A DNA stretch of 64,000 bases from Pseudomonas viridiflava (GTDB lineage: Bacteria > Pseudomonadota > Gammaproteobacteria > Pseudomonadales > Pseudomonadaceae): positions 248,001 through 312,000 of the forward strand of contig NZ_UTKY01000016.1 in the NCBI RefSeq assembly GCF_900583165.1, written 5' to 3'. Below the pieces are notes generated by a model. It was not told where the DNA came from. It saw only the letters and a program-made list of their open reading frames with translations, and made no database searches. The position numbers were made by a program, and so were the translations under genes. Shown here piece by piece: positions 23,512-32,789 of this stretch (position 1 is its first letter; every line of letters begins with the position of its first letter).

Positions 23512-23907
23512 ATGGCAAAAGAATACAGCCGTACCCAACGTATCGGCGATCAGATGCAGCGCGAGCTGGCCCAACTGATCCGTCGCGAAGTCAAAGACCC
23601 GCGCGTTGGCCTGGTCACCATCACCGCCGTTGAAGTGAGCCGTGACGTGGGTCACGCCAAGATCTTCATCACCGTCATGGGGCAGGACAACAGCGAAGAA
23701 ATCGCGCAGAGCATCAAGGTGCTCAACTCGGCCGCAGGCTTCCTGCGCATGCAGTTGGCCCGTGAAATGAAGCTGCGCAGTGTTCCGCAGTTGCACTTCC
23801 ACTACGACGAAAGCGTCGTGCGTGGTGCGCACCTGTCGGCACTGATCGAGCGCGCCGTGGCGGAAGACAGCCAGCACCCGTCCACACCTGAAGACGCCAA
23901 GGAGTAA
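23512..23907 (+). CDS. rbfA: 30S ribosome-binding factor RbfA
   Basis: KH-like assembly and cold-adaptation factor that acts on the 16S rRNA 5' end. It has 131 residues with [17 protein letters not shown] at the start, the conserved KDPRVG loop, and the [12 protein letters not shown] motif before the acidic tail. It overlaps nothing but lies 3 bp before truB. Confidence 0.98.
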   Translation: MAKEYSRTQRIGDQMQRELAQLIRREVKDPRVGLVTITAVEVSRDVGHAKIFITVMGQDNSEEIAQSIKVLNSAAGFLRMQLAREMKLRSVPQLHFHYDESVVRGAHLSALIERAVAEDSQHPSTPEDAKE

Positions 23908-23910
23908 GCG

Positions 23911-24828
23911 GTGGCTCAGGTCAAACGTATCCGTCGCAACGTCAGCGGCATCATTTTGCTCGACAAGCCCATTGGCTTTACCTCCAATGCTGCTTTGCAG
24001 AAGGTTCGCTGGCTGCTCAATGCCGAGAAGGCCGGTCACACCGGCAGCCTCGACCCCTTGGCCACCGGCGTCTTGCCGCTGTGCTTCGGCGAGGCCACCA
24101 AGTTCTCGCAATACCTGCTCGATTCCGACAAGGGTTACGAAACCCTGATGCAACTGGGCAAGACCACCACCACGGCCGACGCCGAAGGTGATGTTTTGCA
24201 GGTTCGCGACGTGACCGTTGGTCGTGCTGATATCGAAGCTGCTTTACCCGGTTTTCGTGGGCAAATCAGTCAGATACCGCCGATGTACTCGGCGCTCAAG
24301 CGTGATGGCCAACCTCTTTACAAGCTGGCACGTGCGGGTGAAGTAGTGGAGCGCGAACCGCGTTCTGTTACTATTGCGCGCTTGGAATTGCTTGCCTGTG
24401 AAGGCGACACCGCCCGTCTGGCCGTGGACTGCAGCAAAGGCACCTATATCCGTACCCTGGTGGAAGATATTGGTGAACAGCTCGGTTGCGGCGCGTACGT
24501 TGCAGAACTGCGACGCACCCAGGCCGGCCCATTCAGCCTGGCCCAGACGGTCACGCTGGAAGAGTTGGAAGCGGTACACGCCGAAGGTGGCAACGAAGCG
24601 GTGGATCGCTTCCTGATGCCGTCGGACAGCGGTTTGCTGGACTGGCCTTTGCTGCACTTCTCGGAGCACAGCGCGTTCTATTGGCTCAACGGCCAACCGG
24701 TACGTGCCCCGGATGCCCCGAAGTTCGGCATGGTGCGGGTACAAGATCACAATGGTCGCTTTATCGGTATCGGTGAAGTGAGCGAAGACGGGCGCATCGC
24801 GCCGCGTCGATTGATTCGGTCAGAATGA
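23911..24828 (+). CDS. truB: tRNA pseudouridine(55) synthase TruB
   Basis: Makes pseudouridine 55 in the T-loop of tRNAs. It has 305 residues from GTG 23911, which follows the rbfA stop by 3 bp and an AAGGAG inside the end of rbfA. The catalytic Asp48 is in [27 protein letters not shown] is the second conserved block, and a PUA-like C-terminal domain is present from about residue 250. Confidence 0.98.
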   Translation: MAQVKRIRRNVSGIILLDKPIGFTSNAALQKVRWLLNAEKAGHTGSLDPLATGVLPLCFGEATKFSQYLLDSDKGYETLMQLGKTTTTADAEGDVLQVRDVTVGRADIEAALPGFRGQISQIPPMYSALKRDGQPLYKLARAGEVVEREPRSVTIARLELLACEGDTARLAVDCSKGTYIRTLVEDIGEQLGCGAYVAELRRTQAGPFSLAQTVTLEELEAVHAEGGNEAVDRFLMPSDSGLLDWPLLHFSEHSAFYWLNGQPVRAPDAPKFGMVRVQDHNGRFIGIGEVSEDGRIAPRRLIRSE

Positions 24829-24901
24829 CCGAACGAGGGTGGCTGTTAACAGGCACGGTCACTTCTCATTTTTAGATACAGGGATTTGTCCCTGGCCTGT
24901 T

Positions 24902-24926
24902 GAAGCTGTTTTTCTGAAACAGTTTC
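24902..24926 (+). promoter_or_regulatory. hairpin in the rpsO leader
   Basis: CTGTTT (24906-24911) pairs with AAACAG (24917-24922), extended by GAA/TTC across a mismatch, about 15 nt before the AAAGGA ribosome site. A second small hairpin (CAGGGA-tttg-TCCCTG) lies just upstream. S15 represses its own mRNA in E. coli through leader structure; the same role here is inference. Confidence 0.4.
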
Positions 24927-24945
24927 CTGATAAAAGGATTGCCTC

Positions 24946-25215
24946 ATGGCTCTCGACGTTCAAGAAAAAGCACAAATCGTAGCTGACTACCAGCAAGCTG
25001 TTGGTGACACTGGTTCGCCAGAAGTGCAAGTTGCACTGCTGACCCACAACATCAACAAGCTGCAAGGTCACTTCAAGGCCAACGGTAAAGATCACCACTC
25101 CCGTCGTGGTCTGATCCGCATGGTAAACCAGCGCCGTAAGCTGCTGGACTACCTGAAAGGCAAGGATCTGGGTCGCTATCAGACTCTGATCGGTCGCCTG
25201 GGTCTGCGTCGCTAA
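24946..25215 (+). CDS. rpsO: 30S ribosomal protein S15
   Basis: Primary 16S rRNA-binding protein of the 30S platform. It has 89 residues, the standard length, with the [13 protein letters not shown] and DHHSRRGL signatures that contact the three-way junction. It lies between truB and pnp, the canonical order. Confidence 0.99.
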   Translation: MALDVQEKAQIVADYQQAVGDTGSPEVQVALLTHNINKLQGHFKANGKDHHSRRGLIRMVNQRRKLLDYLKGKDLGRYQTLIGRLGLRR

Positions 25216-25242
25216 TAAGCGATTGCGCTAGAGGTTGGTTGT

Positions 25243-25281
25243 CTGCCGTGTGTCAGTGGGTTTCCCGCTGGCCCATGGCAG
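25243..25281 (+). promoter_or_regulatory. RNase III-type stem in the rpsO-pnp gap
   Basis: An 18-bp imperfect stem (25243-25260 with 25264-25281; three G-U pairs and one mismatch) closed by a TTT loop, without a T-run. In E. coli the pnp leader carries a long stem cut by RNase III, after which PNPase destabilises its own mRNA; position and shape match that element. Confidence 0.65.
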
Positions 25282-25409
25282 GCTCCCAGCCTCAAGTTTT
25301 ATCTGGATACACGTTTTACCCTGGACGAGCGACGGGCCGATTCCCGCCATTGCCCAAGAATTTCGCAAGAAGACAAGTTCCCCAAGAGCCACAAAGAAGG
25401 TAGGACACC

Positions 25410-27515
25410 GTGAACCCGGTTATCAAAAAATTCCAGTTCGGTCAGTCGACCGTTACCCTCGAGACAGGCCGTATCGCCCGTCAAGCCTCCGGCGCAGTGC
25501 TGGTTACCGTTGACGACGACGTGACCGTATTGGTGACCGTTGTCGGCGCGAAGACCGCTGACCCGAGCAAAGGCTTTTTCCCTCTTTCCGTTCACTACCA
25601 GGAAAAAACTTACGCTGCCGGTAAGATCCCTGGTGGTTTCTTCAAGCGTGAAGGCCGTCCTTCCGAGAAAGAAACCCTGACTTCCCGACTGATCGACCGT
25701 CCGATCCGTCCGCTGTTCCCAGAAGGTTTCATGAACGAAGTGCAGGTTGTCTGCACCGTCGTTTCGACCAGCAAGAAGACCGATCCGGACATCGCTGCGA
25801 TGATCGGTACCTCGGCTGCCCTGGCCATCTCCGGCATTCCTTTCGATGGCCCGATCGGCGCAGCTCGCGTTGCTTTCCACGAAAGCACTGGCTACCTGCT
25901 GAACCCGACTTACGAGCAACAAAAAGCATCGAGCCTGGACATGGTCGTTGCCGGTACCTCGGAAGCCGTATTGATGGTTGAGTCGGAAGCCAAAGAACTG
26001 ACCGAAGACCAGATGCTGGGCGCCGTACTGTTTGCCCACGACGAATTCCAGGTCGTTATCAAAGCGGTCGCAGAGCTGGCTGCTGAAGCTGCCAAGCCAA
26101 CTTGGAGCTGGGCTCCTCAAGCTGAAGCTACCGAGCTGCTGGGCGCAATCCGCTCCGAGTTCGGCGCTGCCATCTCCGACGCCTACACGATCACCGTCAA
26201 GGCCGACCGTTACGCTCGCCTGGGCGAGTTGAAGGATCAGGTTGTCGCTAAGCTGTCCGGTGAAGAAGGCCAGCCTTCTTCCAGCGACGTCAAGGCTGCA
26301 TTCGGCGAGATCGAATACCGCACCGTTCGCGAAAACATCGTTAACGGCAAGCCACGTATCGATGGTCGCGACACTCGCACTGTACGTCCGCTGAACATTG
26401 AAGTCGGCGTTCTGCCGAAGACTCACGGTTCGGCGCTGTTTACCCGTGGTGAAACCCAGGCTCTGGTAGTCGCGACCTTGGGCACCGCCCGTGACGCACA
26501 GCTGCTAGACACCCTGGAAGGCGAGAAAAAAGACCCGTTCATGCTGCACTACAACTTCCCTCCGTTCTCGGTGGGCGAGTGTGGTCGCATGGGTGGTGCT
26601 GGTCGTCGCGAAATCGGTCACGGCCGTCTGGCCCGTCGTTCGATCGCTGCCATGCTGCCTGCTGCTGACGTGTTCCCGTACACCATCCGCGTAGTGTCGG
26701 AAATCACTGAGTCCAACGGTTCCAGCTCCATGGCTTCCGTTTGCGGTGCTTCCCTGGCGCTGATGGATGCTGGTGTGCCGATGAAGGCGCCGGTTGCCGG
26801 TATCGCCATGGGCCTGGTTAAAGAAGGCGAGAAGTTCGCCATCCTGACCGACATCCTGGGCGACGAAGACCACCTGGGCGACATGGACTTCAAAGTAGCC
26901 GGTACCGCTAAAGGTGTTACCGCGCTGCAGATGGACATCAAGATCAAAGGCATCACCGAAGAAATCATGGAAATCGCCCTGGGCCAAGCCCTGGAAGCGC
27001 GCCTGAATATCCTCGGCCAGATGAACCAGATCATTGGTCAGTCCCGTACCGAACTGTCGGAAAATGCTCCGACCATGATCGCGATGAAAATCGACACCGA
27101 CAAAATCCGTGATGTCATCGGTAAAGGCGGCGCGACCATTCGTGCGATCTGTGAAGAGACCAAGGCTTCGATCGATATCGAAGACGACGGCTCGATCAAG
27201 ATCTTCGGCGAAACCAAAGAAGCGGCAGAAGCAGCGCGTCAGCGCGTTCTGGGCATCACCGCTGAAGCTGAGATCGGCAAGATCTACGTCGGTAAGGTTG
27301 AGCGCATCGTCGACTTCGGCGCATTCGTTAACATCCTGCCGGGCAAAGACGGTCTGGTTCACATCTCCATGTTGAGCGACGCTCGCGTTGAGAAAGTGAC
27401 CGACATTCTGAAAGAAGGTCAGGAAGTGGAAGTGCTGGTACTGGACGTGGACAACCGCGGCCGTATCAAGCTGTCCATCAAGGACGTAGCAGCAGCCAAG
27501 GCTTCGGGCGTTTAA
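25410..27515 (+). CDS. pnp: Polyribonucleotide nucleotidyltransferase (PNPase)
   Basis: Phosphorolytic 3'-5' exoribonuclease and degradosome component. It has 701 residues from GTG 25410 with GTAGGA upstream. Two RNase PH-like domains (about 10-230 and 310-540; the second holds [24 protein letters not shown] catalytic residues), then KH (about 555-610, [11 protein letters not shown]) and S1 (about 622-690) RNA-binding domains. A strong terminator follows. Confidence 0.98.
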   Translation: MNPVIKKFQFGQSTVTLETGRIARQASGAVLVTVDDDVTVLVTVVGAKTADPSKGFFPLSVHYQEKTYAAGKIPGGFFKREGRPSEKETLTSRLIDRPIRPLFPEGFMNEVQVVCTVVSTSKKTDPDIAAMIGTSAALAISGIPFDGPIGAARVAFHESTGYLLNPTYEQQKASSLDMVVAGTSEAVLMVESEAKELTEDQMLGAVLFAHDEFQVVIKAVAELAAEAAKPTWSWAPQAEATELLGAIRSEFGAAISDAYTITVKADRYARLGELKDQVVAKLSGEEGQPSSSDVKAAFGEIEYRTVRENIVNGKPRIDGRDTRTVRPLNIEVGVLPKTHGSALFTRGETQALVVATLGTARDAQLLDTLEGEKKDPFMLHYNFPPFSVGECGRMGGAGRREIGHGRLARRSIAAMLPAADVFPYTIRVVSEITESNGSSSMASVCGASLALMDAGVPMKAPVAGIAMGLVKEGEKFAILTDILGDEDHLGDMDFKVAGTAKGVTALQMDIKIKGITEEIMEIALGQALEARLNILGQMNQIIGQSRTELSENAPTMIAMKIDTDKIRDVIGKGGATIRAICEETKASIDIEDDGSIKIFGETKEAAEAARQRVLGITAEAEIGKIYVGKVERIVDFGAFVNILPGKDGLVHISMLSDARVEKVTDILKEGQEVEVLVLDVDNRGRIKLSIKDVAAAKASGV

Positions 27516-27542
27516 TCACCCCTGGGCTTTACGTTGAAAAAG

Positions 27543-27566
27543 AGGACTCTTCGGAGTCCTTTTTTT
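27543..27566 (+). terminator. intrinsic terminator after pnp
   Basis: AGGACTC (27543-27549), tetraloop TTCG, GAGTCCT (27554-27560), then T6. It closes the rimP-pnp region. Confidence 0.92.
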
Positions 27567-27618
27567 ATGCGCGCGGGAAAGTGAAGGGAAATCAGCCGTT
27601 TAGCTCAACGCAAAAACC

Positions 27619-27658
27619 GCAACTTGCATGCAGGCACGATGGGCTTCATGCAAGTTGC
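27619..27658 (+). promoter_or_regulatory. 12-bp inverted repeat, candidate enhancer site
   Basis: GCAACTTGCATG (27619-27630) and CATGCAAGTTGC (27647-27658) are perfect inverted copies 16 bp apart, centred about 88 bp upstream of the sigma54-type promoter. It resembles an upstream activator site for a bacterial enhancer-binding protein. It lacks the TGTTAC/GTAACA pattern seen before crcZ, so it is unlikely to be a CbrB site. Confidence 0.5.
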
Positions 27659-27686
27659 ACGATTTCGAAAACCGACGAAATTCGTA

Positions 27687-27699
27687 AATCATTGATTTA
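27687..27699 (+). promoter_or_regulatory. IHF-like site
   Basis: AATCATTGATTTA matches WATCAANNNNTTR with one mismatch, in an AT-rich stretch between the inverted repeat and the sigma54-type promoter, where IHF usually bends DNA. The AT-rich block is itself flanked by AAAACCGA and TCGGTTTT. Confidence 0.4.
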
Positions 27700-27725
27700 A
27701 ATCGGTTTTATTGGTTTTAAAAACT

Positions 27726-27741
27726 TGGCACAGCGCCTGCA
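27726..27741 (+). promoter_or_regulatory. sigma54 (RpoN) promoter of the BON gene
   Basis: TGGCACAGCGCCTGCA matches TGGCACG-N4-TTGCW at 14 of 16 positions, keeping the -24 GG and -12 GC with correct spacing. The predicted start, near 27752, gives a leader of about 60 nt. Confidence 0.75.
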
Positions 27742-27811
27742 ATATCCCTGTTAACGCTGCAGCATCAAGGTACACACACTGCAGACTTTTAATAAAACAG
27801 GAGTTACTCGT

Positions 27812-28432
27812 ATGAAGAAGTTCGCTCTCGCTACTGCTACCGCTCTGACCCTGGCTATGGGTGCTAACGTTGCCTTTGCTCAAACTTCCCAAGCGCCGAT
27901 GACCCTGGCCGCTGGTGAAGTGACCAAAGCCAAAGAGTCCACCTCTGACACGTGGATCACCACCAAAGTCAAAGCTGACCTGCTGACCGAGAAAGGCATT
28001 CCAGGTTCGGACATCAAGGTTGAGACCAACAAAGGTGTGGTTACCCTGTCGTCTGACGTAGAGATCTCCGAATCGCAGAAAGCTACCGCTGTAGCGATTA
28101 CCAAGAAAATCAAAGGTGTGACCGCTGTTTCTGCTGACAGCATGCATGTAGGCGGCGGTTACAAAGCTGACAACGTAGACAAAACCAAGGCTGCTGCTTC
28201 TGACGCTAAAGGCGCTACCTCGGATACCTGGATCACCACCAAAGTGAAAGCTGATCTGGTAACCGAAAAAGGCATTCCTGGTACCGACATCAAAGTTGAA
28301 ACCAACAAAGGCGTAGTTTCCCTGTCGTCCACCGCTGCGGTGACCGATGCGCAGAAAACTACCGCGGTGAATATCGCCAAGAAAATCAAAGGCGTTAAAG
28401 CTGTATCGGCCGACGGCCTGAAAGCAGAGTAA
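27812..28432 (+). CDS. Periplasmic double-BON-domain protein (OsmY-like)
   Basis: A 206-residue exported protein: Lys-rich N-terminus, hydrophobic core and AFA cleavage site near residue 23. The mature part is two near-identical BON domains (about 46-110 and 138-206), each starting SDTWITTKVKADL, with the Gly-containing VETNKGVV turn and ending in KKIKGV-AVSAD. OsmY-type BON proteins are linked to osmotic and envelope stress and phospholipid contact; the exact role is unknown. The repeats are also similar in DNA, suggesting a fairly recent duplication. Control appears to be sigma54-dependent. It stands alone between two terminators. Confidence 0.9.
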   Translation: MKKFALATATALTLAMGANVAFAQTSQAPMTLAAGEVTKAKESTSDTWITTKVKADLLTEKGIPGSDIKVETNKGVVTLSSDVEISESQKATAVAITKKIKGVTAVSADSMHVGGGYKADNVDKTKAAASDAKGATSDTWITTKVKADLVTEKGIPGTDIKVETNKGVVSLSSTAAVTDAQKTTAVNIAKKIKGVKAVSADGLKAE

Positions 28433-28540
28433 CGCTTCGCTTATCGCTTTGAACCAAGCGTCGGCGGCAGCGAGCGAGCTAGATATCCGCTCAATGCACC
28501 TCACGTGTTCATGCGACCGACCACAAGGATGTGGTCATTA

Positions 28541-28568
28541 CAGGCCTCGGCATTCGTGCCGGGGCCTG
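28541..28568 (+). terminator. terminator-like hairpin after the BON gene
   Basis: A 12-bp stem (28541-28552 with 28557-28568, one G-U pair), TTCG tetraloop, then TTCTATTG. It lies 109 bp after the BON stop; the remaining 28433-28693 gap otherwise holds only a REP-like sequence. Confidence 0.65.
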
Positions 28569-28614
28569 TTCTATTGTGGCTTGGAATAAGGATTTCGAGG
28601 CGATGGGAACCAAA

Positions 28615-28650
28615 GTGGGAGCGGGCGTGCTCGCGAATGCAGTGTGTCAG
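28615..28650. repeat. REP-like sequence
   Basis: GTGGGAGCGGGCGTGCTCGC followed by GAATGCAGTG is a single copy of the Pseudomonas REP type (GTGGGAGC stem, GCTCGCGAATGC side). It lies between the BON gene and the convergent DUF748 gene. Confidence 0.6.
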
Positions 28651-28693
28651 CCACACATCAGTTGCCCACACTTAGATTTGCAATACTCGCTGC

Positions 28694-31612
28694 TTACTCG
28701 GCATCCAGATGCATCGGTGTCACAACCCGGCCATCCTTTTCCGCCTGACCCAGGTTGGCGTCAATGAAGTACACACGGTCATCTTCCAGCTGGCCTTTGT
28801 CCACCAGATAGTCCTTGATGGTGCTTGCACGGTCCTGACCAAGTTGGCGCAGTAACACATCACTGCCGCTCCAGAACTTAATGACGCCATCACGCAGCTT
28901 GACGGTGCGGTCGTCGTCGCTGAGGTCTTTCCATTCGGCCGGCGGTTGCTGTTTCAAGCGCGTGCGGTAAATTCCTTCCAGCAACGGCGCCTTTTCTTTC
29001 TCCGGTACGACAAGCAATGACGCTTGGGCAGGGACCTTATCCCCACGGCGCTGAAGAATCTTGTAGAAGTTGTATTGATATTCGCGTTCAAGGCGCTGAG
29101 CGGCGAGGAAGGCGCCGTCGCTGTTGGCGGCCGCTGTGCCTTCAATTTCCAGGCGGAGGGTCGGGCGTTCCTTGAGTGCTTTGGCGAGTTTGTCCAAGGC
29201 CGCCTGGGCATCTTTGCTCAAGTCGCTGGAGCCGGCCGCAAACGACACATTGCCCAGGTCTTCCGAGCCGCCGCCGGACACTAGCCCGCCGAGCATCCTG
29301 AAAGGCGCCGTTGCTGCACGCACCACCAGGTTACGCAGGGTCTGCCACACGATCGGCATCACGCTAAATTGCGGGTTGTTCAAGTCACCGGTCACCGGAA
29401 GCTCGATAGAGATTTTGCCGTCGACGTCTTTAAGCAGTGCAATGGCCAGTCGAATCGGCAAGTCCACCGCGTCGGCGCTGTCTACTTTCTCACCCAGTTG
29501 CAATTGCTCCACCACCACCTTGTTTTCGGCCTTCAGCTGACCTTTGGTGATGACGTAGTGCAAATCCAGATTGAGCCGGCCCTTACGGATGCGGAACCCG
29601 GCAAACTTGCCGGAGTAGGGCGTAAGCGTGGTCAACTCGACACGTTTGAAGCTGGTAGCGATATCCAGCGCGGCCATCGGGTCAAACGGGTTCACGCTGC
29701 CCTTGATGGTGACCGGCGCATAGCGGTCAACCTTGCCCTTGATATCGACGGTGGCCGGTTTGGCCTGGCGGCTGTCGATGGTGCCGATCTGGCCGTTGAG
29801 CTGTTGAATCGCCGTGGCGAAGTTAGGTGTAAGACTGAAGTCGGCAAAGTTGGCAGAACCGTCGTTGATCGCAATCTGCCCGATACGAATGCCCAAGGGC
29901 TTCTCTTTGCTGGCTGGCTTGGCGCTTTTATCTGCCGGTTGTGGAATCAGCAGGTCATCGACGTTGGTGGTGCGGTCGTCATTGATCATGAAGCGCGCAT
30001 AGGGTTGCAACAGATTGACCTTGTCTATCGTCAGGCTCTCGCCGTGTTGGTAGTTCAAGCCTTCTACCATCAGGCGCTGCCATTTGACGAAGTCGCGAGT
30101 CTTGAGGGTATCGAGTGTGTGCAGTTGGTCGACCTGCGCGCGGCCGGTAATCTGGAGCTTGAGCGGGTCAGTGCTCTTAAGGTTCACGTCCAGGTTGCTG
30201 CCGAGCATGCCGCTACGCAGTTCCAGGCGAATAAACGGGCTGATGTAGGACTGCGCGACCCGCAGGTCGATGTCCTGAGTCGTCACTTTCAGCTTGGCGC
30301 TGACGGGGTTGAGGTTGACCTCGCCGGTCGCAGCAATCTTGCCTTGCTTGCCCAGGCCGCTATCGACCTTCAGGGTAAACGGGCTCTGGTTAAGGCTGTC
30401 GAAGTTCTGCACATCGACATTCAGGGGGCCCAGTTCCAACGCGACGGCAGGCTTGGCCTGACGGTCCGCCAAGTGCACTTGATAGTTGCGCAGTTGCACG
30501 TCCTTGAGCAGCACTTGCCACGGTTTACTTGGGGCAGCAGGTTGGGGTTTTGGCGAGTCAGCGGTGGCCGGTGCTGTAGCAGGTTCCGGCGCTTGGGCTG
30601 GTTTGCTTGGCTGGCTGGCGAAGAGTTTCTGCCAGTCCAGTTTCCCGTCGGCTTCTAGGGCGGCCCAGGTTTCCAGCTTGTTGCTGCGGATTTTGCCAAC
30701 CACCACTTGCTGCTTGGCCAGGTCGACCGTGGTTTCGCTGACGTCCAGACGTTCCAGGCGAACCAACGGCCGGCCATCCGGGGCCTTAATGGCAAACGGT
30801 GCGATGCTGGCGGCAGTGTTGGTCAGGTTTAGCTGGGTTTCTTTGGCCAGGCTGAACGTGTACTCGGTGCTGAAGTTGAGCACACCGTCTTCGAGTACCA
30901 GTGGCAGGGCATCACGTACATACGGCCACCAAGCTTTCATTTTGCCATCAGTGACTTTCAACGTGCCTTGGGAGGTGATCGGTACCAGGCTGAAATTGCC
31001 TTTCCAGTCGATCTGCCCACCTTCCGGGCCGGCGGCGACCAGGGTCATGTCTGCATTGTCTTCGGGCAAGGTGCTGAGGTTTTTCAGCTCGAAATCAAGT
31101 TTGTCGTAGAGGAATTCAATGGGCTCGCTGGGGCGCAAGTCTTCGAAGTGCACATAACCGCCGGCCAGCTTGATGCCGTCGATACGCAAAGGGAATGGCT
31201 TGGCCTCCGGATCGGCCGGGGTGGGTTCGCTGGGTGGCAGCTTGAACAGCTGCGCCAGATTGAGCTGACCGGATTTGTCGAACAACACTTCGGTCTTGGG
31301 CTGGTCGAGTTGAACGTCAGCCAGGTGCAGGGCGCGGGTCCACAGGCTATCGATCTGCAGATTGGCATAGAGGCGTTCGAAACCCAGCTGCTCCTTGCCG
31401 GGTTCGCCGATCTTCAGGCCCCATACGGTCAGCTCCAGGCTGAATGGGTTGAGCTCGATACGTTCGATGCGCGCCGGCACTGTGGCGTAATTGGCCAGCT
31501 GCTGGTTGGCAATGCGAAGGGCAATGCCCGGCAGAATCAAGAAACCCAGCAAACTGTATAAAGCGAGGGCGGTCAACAATGCGCCAGCGGCGCGGATCAA
31601 TCCTTTGGGCAT
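28694..31612 (-). CDS. Large DUF748 (AsmA-like) envelope protein
   Basis: A 972-residue protein with one N-terminal transmembrane anchor (about 8-32) and a long beta-rich periplasmic region of repeated AsmA/DUF748 type (for example LNPFSLELTVWGLKIGEP, and repeated LTTLTPYSGKFAGF / RKGRLNLDLHY blocks). A Pro/Ala-rich linker lies around residues 340-375. The C-terminal quarter has an OmpA-like stretch (FAAGSSDLSKDAQAALDKLAKAL, LRLEIEGTA), hinting at peptidoglycan contact. AsmA-family proteins are implicated in lipid transport to the outer membrane; that role here is inference. It is convergent with the BON gene. Confidence 0.85.
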   Translation of the reverse strand: MPKGLIRAAGALLTALALYSLLGFLILPGIALRIANQQLANYATVPARIERIELNPFSLELTVWGLKIGEPGKEQLGFERLYANLQIDSLWTRALHLADVQLDQPKTEVLFDKSGQLNLAQLFKLPPSEPTPADPEAKPFPLRIDGIKLAGGYVHFEDLRPSEPIEFLYDKLDFELKNLSTLPEDNADMTLVAAGPEGGQIDWKGNFSLVPITSQGTLKVTDGKMKAWWPYVRDALPLVLEDGVLNFSTEYTFSLAKETQLNLTNTAASIAPFAIKAPDGRPLVRLERLDVSETTVDLAKQQVVVGKIRSNKLETWAALEADGKLDWQKLFASQPSKPAQAPEPATAPATADSPKPQPAAPSKPWQVLLKDVQLRNYQVHLADRQAKPAVALELGPLNVDVQNFDSLNQSPFTLKVDSGLGKQGKIAATGEVNLNPVSAKLKVTTQDIDLRVAQSYISPFIRLELRSGMLGSNLDVNLKSTDPLKLQITGRAQVDQLHTLDTLKTRDFVKWQRLMVEGLNYQHGESLTIDKVNLLQPYARFMINDDRTTNVDDLLIPQPADKSAKPASKEKPLGIRIGQIAINDGSANFADFSLTPNFATAIQQLNGQIGTIDSRQAKPATVDIKGKVDRYAPVTIKGSVNPFDPMAALDIATSFKRVELTTLTPYSGKFAGFRIRKGRLNLDLHYVITKGQLKAENKVVVEQLQLGEKVDSADAVDLPIRLAIALLKDVDGKISIELPVTGDLNNPQFSVMPIVWQTLRNLVVRAATAPFRMLGGLVSGGGSEDLGNVSFAAGSSDLSKDAQAALDKLAKALKERPTLRLEIEGTAAANSDGAFLAAQRLEREYQYNFYKILQRRGDKVPAQASLLVVPEKEKAPLLEGIYRTRLKQQPPAEWKDLSDDDRTVKLRDGVIKFWSGSDVLLRQLGQDRASTIKDYLVDKGQLEDDRVYFIDANLGQAEKDGRVVTPMHLDAE

Positions 31613-31699
31613 GGGGCGGCGCCATCTATGTCAAACAGGAGTGCCTTTGAGTATGGCACGGGTTTTCGGTTCCGAAGATCCAGGCTCTTGGGAAACGTC

Positions 31700-32716
31700 C
31701 TACAGTTGGAGTATCAGCGTCTTTAGCGGCGGTTGCTGATCTTGCGAAGGGAAATCTGCGCCAGGCGTCATGATTTGCCAATCGCGTACCGGGCGTCCGG
31801 CTTTTTCCGCACAGCGCAGCACGTGTTCGCGCCAATCCTCCATGCTGACTTTTGCCAGGTTGTTGCAGCAGATCAGTACGCCATTATCTGCAGTGGTCAG
31901 CAATGCCGGTTTGAGCAGGCTTTGGTAATCACGAAGCAGGTCGACGGTGCCGAACGCGCTCTTCGCCCAGGCCGGAGGGTCCAGCAATACCAGGTCGTAT
32001 TGGCGTTGTTCCAGGCGCGGGTAGCTCGGCAGTTTTTGCCCGCGACGCTGGGTGATCGGCAAGCCGGCTAGCTGGCGAATCGCCGGGAAGTAATCGGACT
32101 GCACAAACTCCATGGTCGGTAGTTGCGGGTTGAGCAGACCGTTTTCGCGCCCGACCGCCAAGTTGCCCTCGGCAAAGTCCAGGTTGCACACCTCGCGGGC
32201 ACCGCCAGCGGCGGCGCTGAGGCCTACACCGCAGGTATACGCAAACAGGTTCAACACGCTTTTGCCGGCGCTGTGGTCTTTGACCCAGCCACGAGTGTTG
32301 CGCAGGTCGAGGAACAGCAACGGGTCTTGCCCGGCATGCCGCCCGCGCACACGGTAGTTAAGGCCCCATTCGTGGCCGACCAGGTCTGCCAGCGCGGCAG
32401 GTTCGGCGCGGTAAACCGTGTCTTCGCGATCGACCCGCGAATTGCCACGGGCGCGATCGTTGTACACCAGCAGCAATTCCAGGCCGGTGAACTGATTGAC
32501 CAGTTGATGCAGCTCCAACAGCTCTTCGGTGTGCAGCGACTGGTGAAAGCTTTGCACCAGTAATTGCGGGCCATAGCGGTCGATGGTCAGGCCACCGGCG
32601 CCCTCTTGGCTGCCATGGAACAGTCGATAGCAATCGGTGCCCTGGGCATGCAACTCGTTGATCAAGTCTTGGCGATGATCGAGGGCGGCGCGCAGCGCCT
32701 GATTCAAGGGTGACAT
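31700..32716 (-). CDS. RlmI-like class I SAM-dependent methyltransferase
   Basis: A 338-residue cytosolic protein. The N-terminal part (CYRLFHGSQEGAGGLTIDRYG) matches the region just after the PUA domain of RlmI-type rRNA methyltransferases, and the Rossmann core has motif I NLFAYTCGVGLSA, acidic motif II NLDFA, and DPPAWAKS as motif IV. It lacks the usual N-terminal PUA RNA-binding domain, so the substrate is uncertain (rRNA is the best guess). It lies 87 bp upstream of the DUF748 gene on the same strand. Confidence 0.85.
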   Translation of the reverse strand: MSPLNQALRAALDHRQDLINELHAQGTDCYRLFHGSQEGAGGLTIDRYGPQLLVQSFHQSLHTEELLELHQLVNQFTGLELLLVYNDRARGNSRVDREDTVYRAEPAALADLVGHEWGLNYRVRGRHAGQDPLLFLDLRNTRGWVKDHSAGKSVLNLFAYTCGVGLSAAAGGAREVCNLDFAEGNLAVGRENGLLNPQLPTMEFVQSDYFPAIRQLAGLPITQRRGQKLPSYPRLEQRQYDLVLLDPPAWAKSAFGTVDLLRDYQSLLKPALLTTADNGVLICCNNLAKVSMEDWREHVLRCAEKAGRPVRDWQIMTPGADFPSQDQQPPLKTLILQL

Positions 32717-32789
32717 GGAGCGCGCCTTGCTAGGTAATAGGAGAGTAGGGGTAATGAGGGCGCGGAGTTTAACAGCTATGGGCCGCCAG

